From the NCBI GenBank assembly GCA_963706905.1, contig CAVPNY010000025.1, positions 1-64,000 of the forward strand: DNA of 64,000 nucleotides. Direction: 5' to 3'. The translations under genes were made by a program, and so were the position numbers. The notes under the pieces were generated by a model, which worked only from the letters and a program-made list of their open reading frames with translations, made no database searches and was not told the DNA's origin. This stretch comes from CAVPNY01 sp963706905 (GTDB lineage: Bacteria; Chloroflexota; Anaerolineae; Anaerolineales; UBA4823). Positions 44,851 through 56,898 of this stretch are shown in pieces. Numbering within the stretch: position 1 is the stretch's first letter; each line of letters opens with the position of its first letter.

Positions 44851-45561
44851 TCATTTCCTGTTCAGATTGAAAAGCTGCATGATTTTCATCATGCCGCGCC
44901 CCATGGGCGTCGTCGCTAAAACGTCGCTCATGTCGACATTACCTTCTGTGCGGGCTTTTTGATACTGGCGCAGGTCGGGGATCATCGCCACGAAAAATAA
45001 GATGTTGACGATCACGGCATAACCAACATAAACCAGATCGTGGGTGGTAAACCACAGCCAGGGGATTACAAACCACAGCCCGGCCATATACGCCAGGATA
45101 AAGTCCCGCAGGACAAACAAGCCAAAGAGCAGCCCGGCCAGCGCGCTGACAATGGCGCCCAGGAAATCCACCACCAGTAATCCACCATACGCTGCGGAGA
45201 TGCCGCGCCCTCCCTGGAATCGATTGAAGACCGGCCAGTTGTGTCCAAGCATGCCTGCAGTGGCGGCGATTAGGAAATAATATTGGTCCGGATAGAGGAG
45301 TTTAAAGGCAAGGGTGGGGAGGGCTACTTTGAGGATGTCGAGCAATCCGATTGTGCATCCCACCCGCGAGCCAAGTTTCATCGAAGCCGCGGCGGCCCCG
45401 GTTGAGGTCACTTTATAGGTTTCCTCCGTGCCCGGGATGGGCACTTCGATGGATTCAAGCTCTTCTTTCCGCCCTAATAAGCGGCTGATCACCCGAGAAA
45501 CCGGGATGGCTCCAAATAAGTAGCCAACCAACAAGGCCAGCGAGGCCAGGGGGATGTTCAT
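44851..45561 (-). CDS. PlsY-like glycerol-3-phosphate acyltransferase
   Basis: A membrane protein with about six helices. The first motif GYLFGAIPVSRVISRLLG and the central AGMLGHNWPVFNRFQGGRGISAAYG match PlsY. The middle PlsY motif, usually a glycine-rich GSGNxGATN, is replaced by TSTGAAAASMKLGSRVG, and a 25-residue insert follows helix 1; substrate may differ from acyl-phosphate/G3P. The ATG at 45561 follows GAGGTG. It is the first gene of a three-gene run with the dikinase-like and ABC/FtsX genes. Confidence 0.78.
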   Translation of the reverse strand: MNIPLASLALLVGYLFGAIPVSRVISRLLGRKEELESIEVPIPGTEETYKVTSTGAAAASMKLGSRVGCTIGLLDILKVALPTLAFKLLYPDQYYFLIAATAGMLGHNWPVFNRFQGGRGISAAYGGLLVVDFLGAIVSALAGLLFGLFVLRDFILAYMAGLWFVIPWLWFTTHDLVYVGYAVIVNILFFVAMIPDLRQYQKARTEGNVDMSDVLATTPMGRGMMKIMQLFNLNRK

Positions 45562-45714
45562 CGATGACACCTCAATGATGGATGGGCTCGTTAGTTTATT
45601 GGGTAAAATATAACGAATAATTTCCAGATGAGCAAGAATTAATCTTATTTGGACAAGTGAAGATCAGGGGTTGCTTGGGGATTTAATCGCACAAGAGCCC
45701 AGATACGCTTTTAC

Positions 45715-48700
45715 TTATTCAACAAGGGGATGTTCCAGGATTTCCTGCAGATAGTGCCCTGTATAACTCTGCGAAACCTGCGCCACCTGCTCCGGGGGGC
45801 CTTCTGCCACGATAAACCCGCCTTCATTGCCGCCTTCCGGTCCCAGGTCGATCACCCAATCGGCGGTTTTGATCACATCCAGGTTGTGCTCGATCACGAT
45901 CACAGTGTTGCCGGCATCTACCAGCCGGTGCAGCACATCCAGCAGACGCTGGATATCGGCGAAATGCAAGCCCGGTGGTGGGTTCATCCAGGATATAGAT
46001 CGTACGACCGGTGGCCGCCGCGCTGAGCTCGCGGGCCAGCTTCACGCGCTGGGCTTCGCCGCCACTCAAGGTCAGGGCGCTCTGACCGAGCTTGATGTAA
46101 TCCAGGCCAACATCGTGCAAGGTGTTGAGGATGCGGGCGATTGCCGGGTATGGGGCAAAAAACTTGAGCGCTTGTTGCACATCCATATCTAACACCTCGG
46201 CGATGTTCTTACCCTTATAGGTGATGCTTAGTGTCTGGTGGTTAAAACGTTTCCCTGCGCATTCTTTACAGGTAACCCACACATCGGGCAGGAAGTGCAT
46301 CTCGACTTTCTTGAACCCATAGCCGGCGCAGGCCTCGCAGCGCCCGCCCTTGACATTGAAGCTGAAGCGACCGGGGGCGTAACCCAGGGCGCGCGCCTCC
46401 GCTGTGGTGGCAAAGACCTTGCGGATCTCGCTCAGCGCGCCGGCGTAGGTGCCGGGATTGGAGCGCGGATTGCGCCCGATTGGATCCTGGGTAATGTTGA
46501 TCACTTTATCAACTTGATCCAGACCTTCGATCCAGTCGTGCGCCCCAGGCATGCTTTGGGCGTTGTGCAGGGCGCGTGTCAGGGCTGGGTAAAGGGTCTG
46601 GGCGATCAGGCTGCTCTTGCCCGATCCGCTCACCCCAGTCACGCAGGTCAGGGTCCCCAACGGGAATCGTGCTTCCAGGTGTTTGAGGTTGTGCAGGCGG
46701 GCGCCGTGGATGGTCAGCCAGCGCTGCGGGATGCGCCGCTTGCGCCCGTTGGGTGCGGTGACCTGCAGCACCCCAGCCAGATACTGCCCGGTAAGTGAAT
46801 CTGGGTTATCCATCACCTCCTGGGGCGTTCCAGCCGCGACCAGTTCGCCCCCTAAAATGCCAGGCCCGGGACCCAGATCGATCAGCCAGTCAGCGGAGCG
46901 CATCGTGGCGGCATCGTGCTCGACAACCAGCACCGTGTTGCCCAAATCGCGCAGGTGAATGAGCGTATCCAGCAAGGCGCGATGATCGCGCGTGTGCAAG
47001 CCAATAGATGGCTCGTCCAGGATGTACAGCACGCCAACCAGCCCGCTGCCGATCTGGGATGCCAGGCGGATGCGCTGCCCTTCACCGCCGGACAGGCTCG
47101 GCGCTGGGCGGTCGAGAGTCAGGTAATGCAACCCCACGTTGCGCAGAAATTCCAGGCGTTGGCGGATTTCTGCGATCAGCTCGCTGCCAATCGCCTGCTG
47201 CTCGTCGCTGAGCTGGCCGGGCAAGGCGTTGATCCACCCGTATAACCTGGCGATGCTGTACCCGGTTATCTCGGGCAGGCGCACACCGGCGACGGTAACG
47301 AAGCGCGCTTCGGGGCACAGCCGCTCACCCTGGCAGTTGGGGCAGGATTGCTGGGACATGAAAGACATGTAATAACGGCGGGTCGCCTCGGATTTGGTCT
47401 GGCGGAAAAGACGATTGATGTTATGGATAGCGCCTTTGACATCCCGCTCGCTTTCACCACGCCAGGTGCCCGAGTCAGTCTCTGCTTGAAATTTAAACAG
47501 CACTCGTTCTCCTTCAGAGCCGTACAGCAGCACCTGGCGGAAGCTCTCGGGCAATGCGTTCCAGGGTTGTTCCAGATCCACACCGTAATGGTCAGCGATG
47601 GCGGTTATATTGCGCGCCATCCAGCTGCCCTCTCCCTTCTTGCGAAAACTGCCATACCAGGGGGAGGCGCCATCGATCAGAGACAGGTGCGGCTTGGTGA
47701 CGACCAGGTCCGGATCTACCTGCAGGACAACGCCCAACCCATTGCACTCAGGACACATGCCCAGCGGTGAGTTAAAACTGAAGAGGGTGGGTTGCAGCTC
47801 GGCGAAACTGATATTGCAGGTTGGGCAGGCATTGCGCTCACTGAGGGCGATCTCTTTGCCATGGGCGAGTGCCACAACCACAACCCCATTTCCAGCTTGT
47901 AGCCCGGTTTCGACCGAGTCCATCAGGCGGGTGTGAAAGTCCTTCCAATCGGTCTCTGGGGATGGAACGACCAGGCGATCAATGACCAGCTCAATGGAGT
48001 GTTTCTTTTTCTTGTCGAGCTGCAGCGTATGTTCCTTCAAGGCTGCGCCGATATCGATTATCTCCCCGTCGACCCGAGCGCGGTCAAAGCCCTGCGCCAG
48101 GGAATCCTTGAGCGCAGCCAGGTGCGTGCCTTTGCGGTGCTGGGCAAGCGGGGCGAGTAACTGGAAGCGGGTCCCACCCGGCAGGCCGGCCAGCTGGTTG
48201 GCGATCTGTTGCGCTCCCTGGGGCTGGACCGCCTGACCACAGCGCGGGCAGTGCGGTAAGCCCAGGCGGGCATACAACACCCGCAGGTAATCAAGTATCT
48301 CGGTGACTGTCCCCACGGTCGAGCGCGGGTTGCGGGTGATGGTCTTCTGCTCGATGGCGATGGCCGGGCTCAGCCCGGTGATCTGGTCGACCTGTGGCTT
48401 TTCCATCTGCTCCATAAACTGGCGGGCGTAAGAAGAAAGGCTCTCTACGTAGCGCCGCTGGCCTTCTGCGTAAATGGTGTCAAAAGCCAGGGAAGACTTG
48501 CCGCTGCCGCTCACCCCGGTGATCACCACCAGCTTATGGCGTGGAATGTGTACATCGATATGTTTTAAATTGTGCTGACGGGCGCCGCGCACGATGATAT
48601 CGCCCAGGCCAGGCATCGGCTCCGGGGCTGTCTGAGCAACCGGTAGGCCCAGGGACTCGACCAGGCTTTCGTCTTCTTGCAAGCGGTAGCGGCTGAGATC

Positions 48701-49696
48701 GCTTTGAGCGGCGGTCCTATCCTTCACTCCAGAGATGGCGCTCAATTGGTCAGCCCCAGAAGGCTTCAGGTTGGCGGGGTCGGCGCGGCGTGGCGCCTCC
48801 ATCCCATCGACCAGGCCAAGCTGAGCCCGGATCTGGTGGGTGCGCGGCAGCTCCTCGAAAAGGAGGCGCAGAGCTTCAAACTCTTCGTCCGGTCGCACGG
48901 TCAGCTCTGCAATGCGATCGAGCAGGGCTTTGTCCTCAACGGTCATCTGATGCTCGGGCTTGCGGTGCAGGTCATCGAAGTAATCAAAGATGCGCAGCTC
49001 CAGCTTGTTCAAAGCCTGGAAGTCGTGCAGCAGGTTGCCCCGAATGCACGGGAAGCCTTTCCAGCGCTCGCTGTAGCGGAAGTAAGTCGGGCTGACCTCC
49101 CCGAGACGCGCCAGCCGCCAGGCGCTGCCGGCTACGTAGAAATCTTGATCAGGGCGCAGGTCGGTGAAATCACAAGCCAATCCTTCCCCCAAAGCATCGT
49201 GCGGCACTCCGCCCAGGTCAGCATCCGCCAGAACCCAGCGGCGCTTGGCTTTATTCCAATACTCGGTAATCCAGTGATCGCCCTTGAAGCCGGCGCTGGA
49301 TGTGGAGGCCTCGCTTGTAAAGAGGTAGGCGGCAAAGCCCACTCGCATGCGCGCCGGGACGCCCTTATGGCGCAGGATAGAAGTGAGGAACACAGCATAG
49401 TCGCGGCACAGGCCAATCTGCCGCTCAGACGGGTCGCGGGCGACCGTCAGCGGCGCCGGATCGAGCTCCAGCATACGGCCCAGGCGCTGCTGCATCGTGC
49501 GCAGGCCGATCTCAGCGTTTTGCTGGGCAGTCCGCTGGACTTTATAATACCTGGCCGAGTTGCGGTGCAGCAGCACGCCCTGGATAACTGCGAAGAGCTC
49601 CGGCAGGCTGTCCGGTAAATCATCGTATAGAGAGGCATAGGACCCCGGATCGGTGATTGGGGAATGGGAGGTGTAGTACGCGAGGATTTCGTTCAT
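45715..49696 (-). CDS. uvrA: UvrA fused to an N-terminal transglutaminase-like domain, +1 frame break
   Basis: Residues 1-295 form a transglutaminase-like protease/transferase domain with an apparent Cys-His-Asp triad: Cys97 in GLCRDYAVFLTSIL, His141 in GDHWITEYWN, Asp158 in WVLADADLG. A linker of about 65 residues leads to a complete UvrA from about residue 361: first P-loop GVSGSGKSS, zinc Cys pairs CPRCG, CPTC and CPEC, two LSGGE signatures (LSGGEGQRIRLA and LSGGEAQRVKLA) and a second P-loop GVSGSGKSSLI. UvrA is the damage-sensing ATPase of nucleotide excision repair. At 45971 an extra T (GGG CTT GCA) breaks the frame; skipping it gives TTGLHFADIQRLLDVL, running to 45715. No strong ribosome-binding site precedes MPGLGDIIVRG, so separate UvrA translation is unlikely. 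Confidence 0.85.
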
Positions 49697-49903
49697 CGGC
49701 TTAGCCTTCCGGCAAAGTAAATTAGCTCACATGGGGCTGCTAAAACCGAAATTATGTTCTATTTATTATATCACGTCTAGGTCAGATGGATTTTAATGGA
49801 GTCCTTGAGCACGGAAATGATCTCTTACCAAGCCAGAAAACAAACAGGTGATAGGTCGCCCATCTTTTCAGGCAGGCTTAACACCAGTTCTACCAGGATC
49901 GAT

Positions 49904-49934
49904 CAACCCACCACTTTGAAAAAATGGTGGGTTG
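49904..49934. repeat. Inverted repeat CAACCCACCA / TGGTGGGTTG
   Basis: Perfect 10-bp arms with an 11-base A-rich loop, in the 417-base gap between uvrA and katG. There is no T tract. It could be a mobile palindrome remnant or a protein-binding site. Confidence 0.6.
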
Positions 49935-49940
49935 AAAGAC

Positions 49941-50102
49941 TTATAAATCGGAGCGAAGGTGGAAATTATGCGGGTACAAGTGCGCGTATCCTTCTTCGCT
50001 GGTCTTTTGGATCAGCTCTTCGAGCGACAGATCTGCCCAGGCGCTGAACCGGTCCTTAGCTGACCATTTTTTCGTCGACCTGTCAGAAGCCTTCGAAGAC
50101 GT
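49941..50102 (-). pseudogene. Open fragment without a start, possible gene remnant
   Basis: Fifty-three sense codons between stops read KKWSAKDRFSAWADLSLEEL and then IQKTSEEGYAHLYPHNFHLR. The composition is protein-like, but there is no ATG or GTG with a ribosome-binding site and I do not recognise it. It sits directly beyond the katG stop on the same strand, perhaps the tail of a lost gene. The rest of the 49697-50113 gap shows only the inverted repeat at 49904. Confidence 0.3.
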
Positions 50103-50113
50103 TTATGTACCGA

Positions 50114-52307
<2,194 letters not shown>

Positions 52308-52387
52308 AATATTTATTCCTTTCGATGTGTGAATTCTTGAATAGCACTACAGTGAATACATGCTTCGCAGTTTCAAAAAAGAGGTTC

Positions 52388-52828
52388 TTAACTCTCCTCT
52401 TTACAATCCGGACATAACCCAAAAAGGGATATTTGAGGACGGAGAATCTTATAACCTGACACCTGCTCCAAACTCCGGAGCGATTTCTGATCGAGAGACA
52501 GATCCCCATCAATAATTTTATTACACTTAATGCAGATCAAGTGAGGATGTGGGTCTGGCCGTGCACCGTCATAGCGATGACTGTCTTCTCCAAACCCTAA
52601 TTCCAGAATTTCTCCCATTTCCTTGAGCAAGGTGACCGTTTTATAGACCGTACCCAGGCTGGTCATGGGAAAATCGACTTTGACCTGATCATACACCTGC
52701 TCAACACTGGGATGATTAAAGCTGGAAGCCAGGATCTTGAGCACCGCCATGCGCTGAGGGGTCAGCCGGTGCCCACTCTCCTTCAATTTCTGGGTGATTT
52801 CGTCCAAACGGATGTTTCGATCGGCCAT
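52388..52828 (-). CDS. perR: Fur-family peroxide regulator (PerR-like)
   Basis: A metal-dependent repressor of 146 residues. The winged helix is at RLTPQRMAVLKIL and HPSVEQVYDQVKVDFPMTSLGTVYKT. The dimerisation part has RYDGARPDPHPHLICIKC and a second Cys pair in GLCPDC, the structural zinc site. Location directly upstream of katG supports a peroxide-sensing role rather than iron or zinc control. The ATG at 52828 is chosen because homology starts at MADRNIRLDEI; the longer frame is unsupported. Confidence 0.85.
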   Translation of the reverse strand: MADRNIRLDEITQKLKESGHRLTPQRMAVLKILASSFNHPSVEQVYDQVKVDFPMTSLGTVYKTVTLLKEMGEILELGFGEDSHRYDGARPDPHPHLICIKCNKIIDGDLSLDQKSLRSLEQVSGYKILRPQISLFGLCPDCKEES

Positions 52829-52997
52829 TTTTGTCCTTGCCCTATTTCTACCAATAAGGGTGACCAAATTGGTCTTTTTGGAATAGCATTCCTAATAAAG
52901 AATGAATCTCCACTAAGAATTATATTACATAGTTTCTGTTTGTCAAATAGCAGAGTGATTTCCGGAGTTTGCAGGATAGCCTGCTCTGTAGGCCAGT

Positions 52998-53003
52998 TAT
53001 AAT
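52998..53003 (+). promoter_or_regulatory. TATAAT box of chrA, near-leaderless
   Basis: A perfect TATAAT ends 12 bases before the ATG at 53016, which would give a 5' leader of only a few bases. There is no ribosome-binding site. No good -35 box at 17 bases is seen. Confidence 0.5.
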
Positions 53004-53015
53004 GTGCGGATTGCC

Positions 53016-54254
53016 ATGAACACACCGGACGATGCTACCCCGCAACGTGCCAGCCTGATGGATCTAGCCAAATATTTCACCCGCCTGGGTTTTACTGCCT
53101 TTGGCGGCCCAGCCGCGCACATCGCCTTGATGCGTGAGGACCTGGTGGTACAGCGGCGCTGGATCGGCGCCCAGCACTTTGCCGATCTCCTGGGCGCGGT
53201 GCAGCTGGTCCCCGGCCCGAATTCCACTGAAATGGTCATTCACATCGGGTACACCCACCAGCGCATTAAAGGCATGCTGGTCAGCGGATTGGGTTTCATC
53301 CTGCCAGCCTTCTTCATTGTCCTGGCGTTGAGTATTTTCTACGTGGCGTATGGCAGCCTGCCCCAGGTCAGCGCGCTGCTCTACGGATTGCAGCCGGTAG
53401 TGGTCGCCATTATTGTGCAGGCCGTCTACAAGCTCGGTCTGACCTCCTGCCGCAAGCCGACCATGCTGGCGCTGGCGGTTGCGGCTCTCCTGGTTACTTT
53501 GTTAGCTGGGGTCAACACGGTCCTGGTGATCCTGGGTGGAGGTTTGCTCGGAGTACTGCTCTACGGCTCCCGGCGCAGCCTGGGGATCTCGGCTGTCCTG
53601 CTGTTCAGCCTGCCGTTTGATCTCTGGCGCCAGGCCGTCGATTGGATATCCCCGACACTCCTGCGTTTGTTCTGGTTTTTCCTGACCGTCGGAGCCACGG
53701 CAATGGGCAGCGGTTACGTGCTGATCAGTTATCTTTTTGACCAGCTAGTGAACCGCTATGGATGGCTGACTGAGCAGCAGCTGGTCGACGCCATCGTTGT
53801 CGGGCAGATGACTCCCGGTCCGGTCTTCACCACCGCCGCCTTTGCTGGCTATGTGATCATGGCCGGCCCGGCCAATAACGTTCAGCTCGGGATCGCCGGG
53901 GCGACGGTCAGCGCCCTGGGGATTTTCCTGCCTTCCTTTTTCATCGTCTGGTTGTTGGGGGATCGCATTTCCCGTTTGCGCCAATCTCAGGCCCTGGGGG
54001 CATTCCTGGATGGGGTTAACGCGGCGGTGGTGGGCAGCATCGCTGCCACCAGCTGGCAATTGTTTCAGACAGCCACGCTCAACCTGCCCGCGCCTGTGCT
54101 TCCATTGGGATTGGCTGGCGAGGTGATCGATCTGGCGGCGGTGCTCCTGTTTGCTGCCTCGTTAACGTTGCTGATCGCCCTGCCGCGCCTCAATGCCACC
54201 TGGCTGATCCTGGGCGGGGCGCTGGCGGGCTGGCTGCTGGTGAGTTTTGTGTAA
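53016..54254 (+). CDS. chrA: Chromate transporter ChrA family
   Basis: An inner-membrane transporter of 412 residues with the two-fold CHR repeat. Repeat 1: FTRLGFTAFGGPAAHIALMRED and GAVQLVPGPNSTEMVIHIGY. Repeat 2: FFLTVGATAMGSGYVLISYL and DAIVVGQMTPGPVFTTAAFAGY. The FGGP and PGP motifs are diagnostic. It may export chromate or another oxyanion in exchange for sulfate. An in-frame GTG at 53004 is an alternative start. It is divergent from perR across about 185 bases. Confidence 0.9.
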   Translation: MNTPDDATPQRASLMDLAKYFTRLGFTAFGGPAAHIALMREDLVVQRRWIGAQHFADLLGAVQLVPGPNSTEMVIHIGYTHQRIKGMLVSGLGFILPAFFIVLALSIFYVAYGSLPQVSALLYGLQPVVVAIIVQAVYKLGLTSCRKPTMLALAVAALLVTLLAGVNTVLVILGGGLLGVLLYGSRRSLGISAVLLFSLPFDLWRQAVDWISPTLLRLFWFFLTVGATAMGSGYVLISYLFDQLVNRYGWLTEQQLVDAIVVGQMTPGPVFTTAAFAGYVIMAGPANNVQLGIAGATVSALGIFLPSFFIVWLLGDRISRLRQSQALGAFLDGVNAAVVGSIAATSWQLFQTATLNLPAPVLPLGLAGEVIDLAAVLLFAASLTLLIALPRLNATWLILGGALAGWLLVSFV

Positions 54255-54387
54255 TCAAGCAGACTGTTGAACAAGTAATAGTTTATCGCCGGGATATGGA
54301 GATTGTGCTAGCTTGCCAATAAATCCTTCATTCTTGCACTGTCGATAGAATATCTCATCTACACAGCCTTCAACATCCAAATCATAC

Positions 54388-54478
54388 GGAAGTTACGCAG
54401 TTCAAGGGGGAAGTGGGGGTGTTTTGGCGGGCTACGGCCGCCAAAACACCCCCATAAACCCACCAACTGCGTAGTTCC
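54388..54478. repeat. Large palindrome with GGGCTACGG apex
   Basis: Outer arms GAAGTTACGCAGTT and AACTGCGTAGTTCC enclose perfect 16-bp inner arms GGGGGTGTTTTGGCGG (54415-54430) and its complement (54438-54453). The apex GCGGGCTACGGCCGC resembles the apices of the elements at 148 and 59964. It borders the AT-rich gene pair at 54519-56066, consistent with an insertion boundary or a MITE/REP-type element. Confidence 0.75.
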
Positions 54479-54518
54479 TGTCATATATAAAAATTTTAGT
54501 GTGTTGTATACTACAGGA

Positions 54519-55388
54519 ATGAGCGTTATTATCCAAAGTATTCTGGCTGGATTAGGGGGAATGTTCGGATGGGGATTATACGATTTTTTTGGGGGTCTAT
54601 TTTCCAAAAGGATAGGTAATTTCAAAACCTTTTTTTGGTCGCAACTTGCAGGATTGGTTTTCGCTACCCTTCTTATTTTTGCTTTTGCTATAAACCTGAA
54701 TATTCCCACAAGCATAGCTATTTTAATACCTGTAGCCTCAATTCTTTATGCCGCAGCATACCTGCTCTTTTTTAAAGGTTTTGAACTGGGCAATGTATCC
54801 ATTATTTCAGCAACCATGAATTTATGGGCGGTATTCACAATGCTTTTCGCTTATATCTTTTTGGGTCAGCGTCTTTCTACATTCCAGTTCCTGGGGGTCT
54901 TAATGATCATTGTTGGGGTTATCTTCGTATCCTTGAAATGGAGTGACATCAAAGATCAAAACTTAAAACTTTTATCTGGCGTTAAAGAAACGATTTTGGC
55001 GGCTCTTCTCTTTGGAATTTTTTGGAATCTTAGTGAAATTATCTCTGAACAAATAGGATGGTCATCAACAACTCTTTTTGTGAAGATTGGCATTGTCTTA
55101 TTTATGTTGTTGTTTTCTCTACTAGTAAATCGAGAGCTTAGTGTAGCCAAAACCGCCCCTAAAATAAAGATGATGATCTTATTCGCTGGTGTTTTAGAAG
55201 CGGCCGCAGTAGCAATTGTTAATTGGGGATTAACTGTCGGAGACGCGATACTGGTTACTCCTATAGCCTCAGCATTATCAATCGTAACGATAATGATGGC
55301 AGTTATCTTTTTGAAAGAAAAAATTACTAAACTGCAAGGCTTCGGGATGGTAATAGTAATTACCGGAATAGTTTTTACAGCTTTTTAA
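54519..55388 (+). CDS. EamA/DMT-family transporter
   Basis: A ten-helix membrane protein of 289 residues made of two EamA halves: WGLYDFFGGLF with AAYLLFFKGFELGN and later VTPIASALSIVTIMMAVIFLKEKIT, a typical EamA end. The cargo is unknown. TATACT at 54507-54512 is so close to the ATG that the mRNA may be leaderless. The gene is markedly A/T-rich compared with its neighbours, as is the HAD gene 12 bases downstream, so the pair is probably a recent acquisition. Confidence 0.85.
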   Translation: MSVIIQSILAGLGGMFGWGLYDFFGGLFSKRIGNFKTFFWSQLAGLVFATLLIFAFAINLNIPTSIAILIPVASILYAAAYLLFFKGFELGNVSIISATMNLWAVFTMLFAYIFLGQRLSTFQFLGVLMIIVGVIFVSLKWSDIKDQNLKLLSGVKETILAALLFGIFWNLSEIISEQIGWSSTTLFVKIGIVLFMLLFSLLVNRELSVAKTAPKIKMMILFAGVLEAAAVAIVNWGLTVGDAILVTPIASALSIVTIMMAVIFLKEKITKLQGFGMVIVITGIVFTAF

Positions 55389-55400
55389 AATCTGGTTCTT

Positions 55401-56066
55401 ATGACTAAACTTATTATCTTTGATTGGGACGATGTAATTATTCTTGGCGCAAAAAAGGGATACTATAACTGCTATAAAAATACTTTAAAAGAATTAGGAA
55501 TAGTATTGGATGAAATAGAAATAGATAAAAGAATACAAGATACGTGGGGCAATACTGACCGTGAAATATTAACTGAATTACTGAAAGAAAATCAAAAATT
55601 AGTAGATAAAGCTTGTGAAATATTTTATGATAAAGAATTCTATGGCAATACCTTTATTGATTCATTGAAAGAAATCGATGGAGTCAATGAACTATTAATC
55701 CGACTTAAAGGAAAATATAAACTTGCAGTTGCGTCAGCAAATAAAATTGACATGATCAAAGATAAGATCATACCTAAATTCAACATTCCAAATATATTTG
55801 ATCAAATAGTAACAGTTGATGATGCTCCTGTTGGAAAATCAAAACCTGACCCTTATATGCTTCAGTTAATTCTTAAAAAACAAGGAGTCTCCAACAAAGA
55901 AGCTCTATTTATTGGCGATGCAAAGAATGATGTTTTAATGGCAAAAAATGCAGGTGTTGAACCAGTGGTTGTCCTGACTGGTCTTATTTCAAAAACCCAA
56001 GCGGAAGCTCTTGGAGTTAAATACATTCTTTCTGATGTAACAAGAATTGAGGAAATACTTACATAA
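55401..56066 (+). CDS. HAD-superfamily hydrolase, phosphoglycolate-phosphatase-like
   Basis: A phosphatase/phosphonatase-type enzyme of 221 residues. Motif I is FDWDDV (nucleophile Asp, acid Asp two on), motif II AVASANK, motif III Lys in GKSKPDPY, motif IV FIGDAKNDVLMAKNAG. A helical cap lies between motifs I and II. The substrate is unknown. Codons are strongly A/T-ending (AAA, ATA, GAA, TTA), unlike the rest of the window; co-transcribed with the transporter. Confidence 0.85.
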   Translation: MTKLIIFDWDDVIILGAKKGYYNCYKNTLKELGIVLDEIEIDKRIQDTWGNTDREILTELLKENQKLVDKACEIFYDKEFYGNTFIDSLKEIDGVNELLIRLKGKYKLAVASANKIDMIKDKIIPKFNIPNIFDQIVTVDDAPVGKSKPDPYMLQLILKKQGVSNKEALFIGDAKNDVLMAKNAGVEPVVVLTGLISKTQAEALGVKYILSDVTRIEEILT

Positions 56067-56177
56067 GTTTGTTTACCAGCTTATGAAGGTCACCAGACCA
56101 AATCACAGAAAATACCTTGCACAATCTAAGAAAATTCAGGCTGTTAAAAAGTAATGAGATGTTCTATAACTTCGCCT

Positions 56178-56232
56178 GGCATCCTGGGCGGGGGCGTTCT
56201 TTGCCCCTAGCGCAGCGCCGTCGAAGGATGCC
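56178..56232. repeat. Palindrome between the HAD gene and the transglutaminase-like gene
   Basis: Arms GGCATCCT (56178-56185) and AGGATGCC (56225-56232) contain an inner GGGGC/GCCCC hairpin. It may terminate or separate the two convergent genes; it lacks a T run. Confidence 0.5.
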
Positions 56233-56263
56233 TGGAATATCAATAAACTGGAGCAAGGAACCA

Positions 56264-56869
56264 TTAACTGTCTCGTCCTGTGACATAATAGCGGTGAGCA
56301 TTGACCGCAGTGCTGCCCCAGCCAGCCAGAATTCGAAAGAAAGGGGTGTATTCAAAGACCCTGGTCAGCGGAGTAAAGGTTAGCTGTCCGGTCGTGGGGT
56401 CGTAATGATGCGGATCGATATCCTGTGTCCTTCCCTCCATTTCGACCCGAACCCAGGCATGTCCGCCCACGCCCTCGCCGGGGAAGGCATTGCGGAAGGC
56501 GGTGACCACTTTTGCTGAAAATCCCAACTCTTTGAGCAGAGCCGCCAGGGCATAAGCCGATTGCTGGCAGTAGCCATAGCCGCGTTCGAAGGCGTGTGGG
56601 TAGAGATCGAAACTATTGCGCCGGCAGTATTGCATGCGCTCGCCGACCAGGGTGCGCGCCGCCTCGACCAGCGCTGCACCACTCTGCCCGCTGGAGCGCA
56701 ACTGCTGCGCAGCCTCTTGGAGTGTCAATGGCTTAATCCCCGGCCTGCGCCCGCGACCCAAAGACAGGGTCGCGGGGAGGGCGTACAGAATCGCCCCAAT
56801 GATGATCGCCAAACTGAAGATTAGCGTAGTTGTGATAATCGTCGATAGGATTTCCATGGGTGTCATCAT
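56264..56869 (-). CDS. Membrane-anchored transglutaminase-like protein
   Basis: The N-terminal helix (about residues 8-32) anchors a transglutaminase-like domain. Cys lies in RGYGYCQQSAYALAALLKELG, His in VGGHAWVRVEMEG and Asp in QDIDPHHYDP, so the triad is complete. Such domains act as Cys proteases or transferases. The 201-residue protein is unrelated in detail to the domain fused to UvrA. It is followed on the same strand by no gene; convergent to the HAD gene. Confidence 0.78.
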   Translation of the reverse strand: MMTPMEILSTIITTTLIFSLAIIIGAILYALPATLSLGRGRRPGIKPLTLQEAAQQLRSSGQSGAALVEAARTLVGERMQYCRRNSFDLYPHAFERGYGYCQQSAYALAALLKELGFSAKVVTAFRNAFPGEGVGGHAWVRVEMEGRTQDIDPHHYDPTTGQLTFTPLTRVFEYTPFFRILAGWGSTAVNAHRYYVTGRDS

Positions 56870-56898
56870 CCGTTCAATCTATCTCATGCAGTCAATGC

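Noticed and set aside
48677..49618. 313-codon open frame antisense to the uvrA fusion
   Set aside because: It mirrors the transglutaminase/UvrA linker coding sequence, has no start signal and no recognisable domain.
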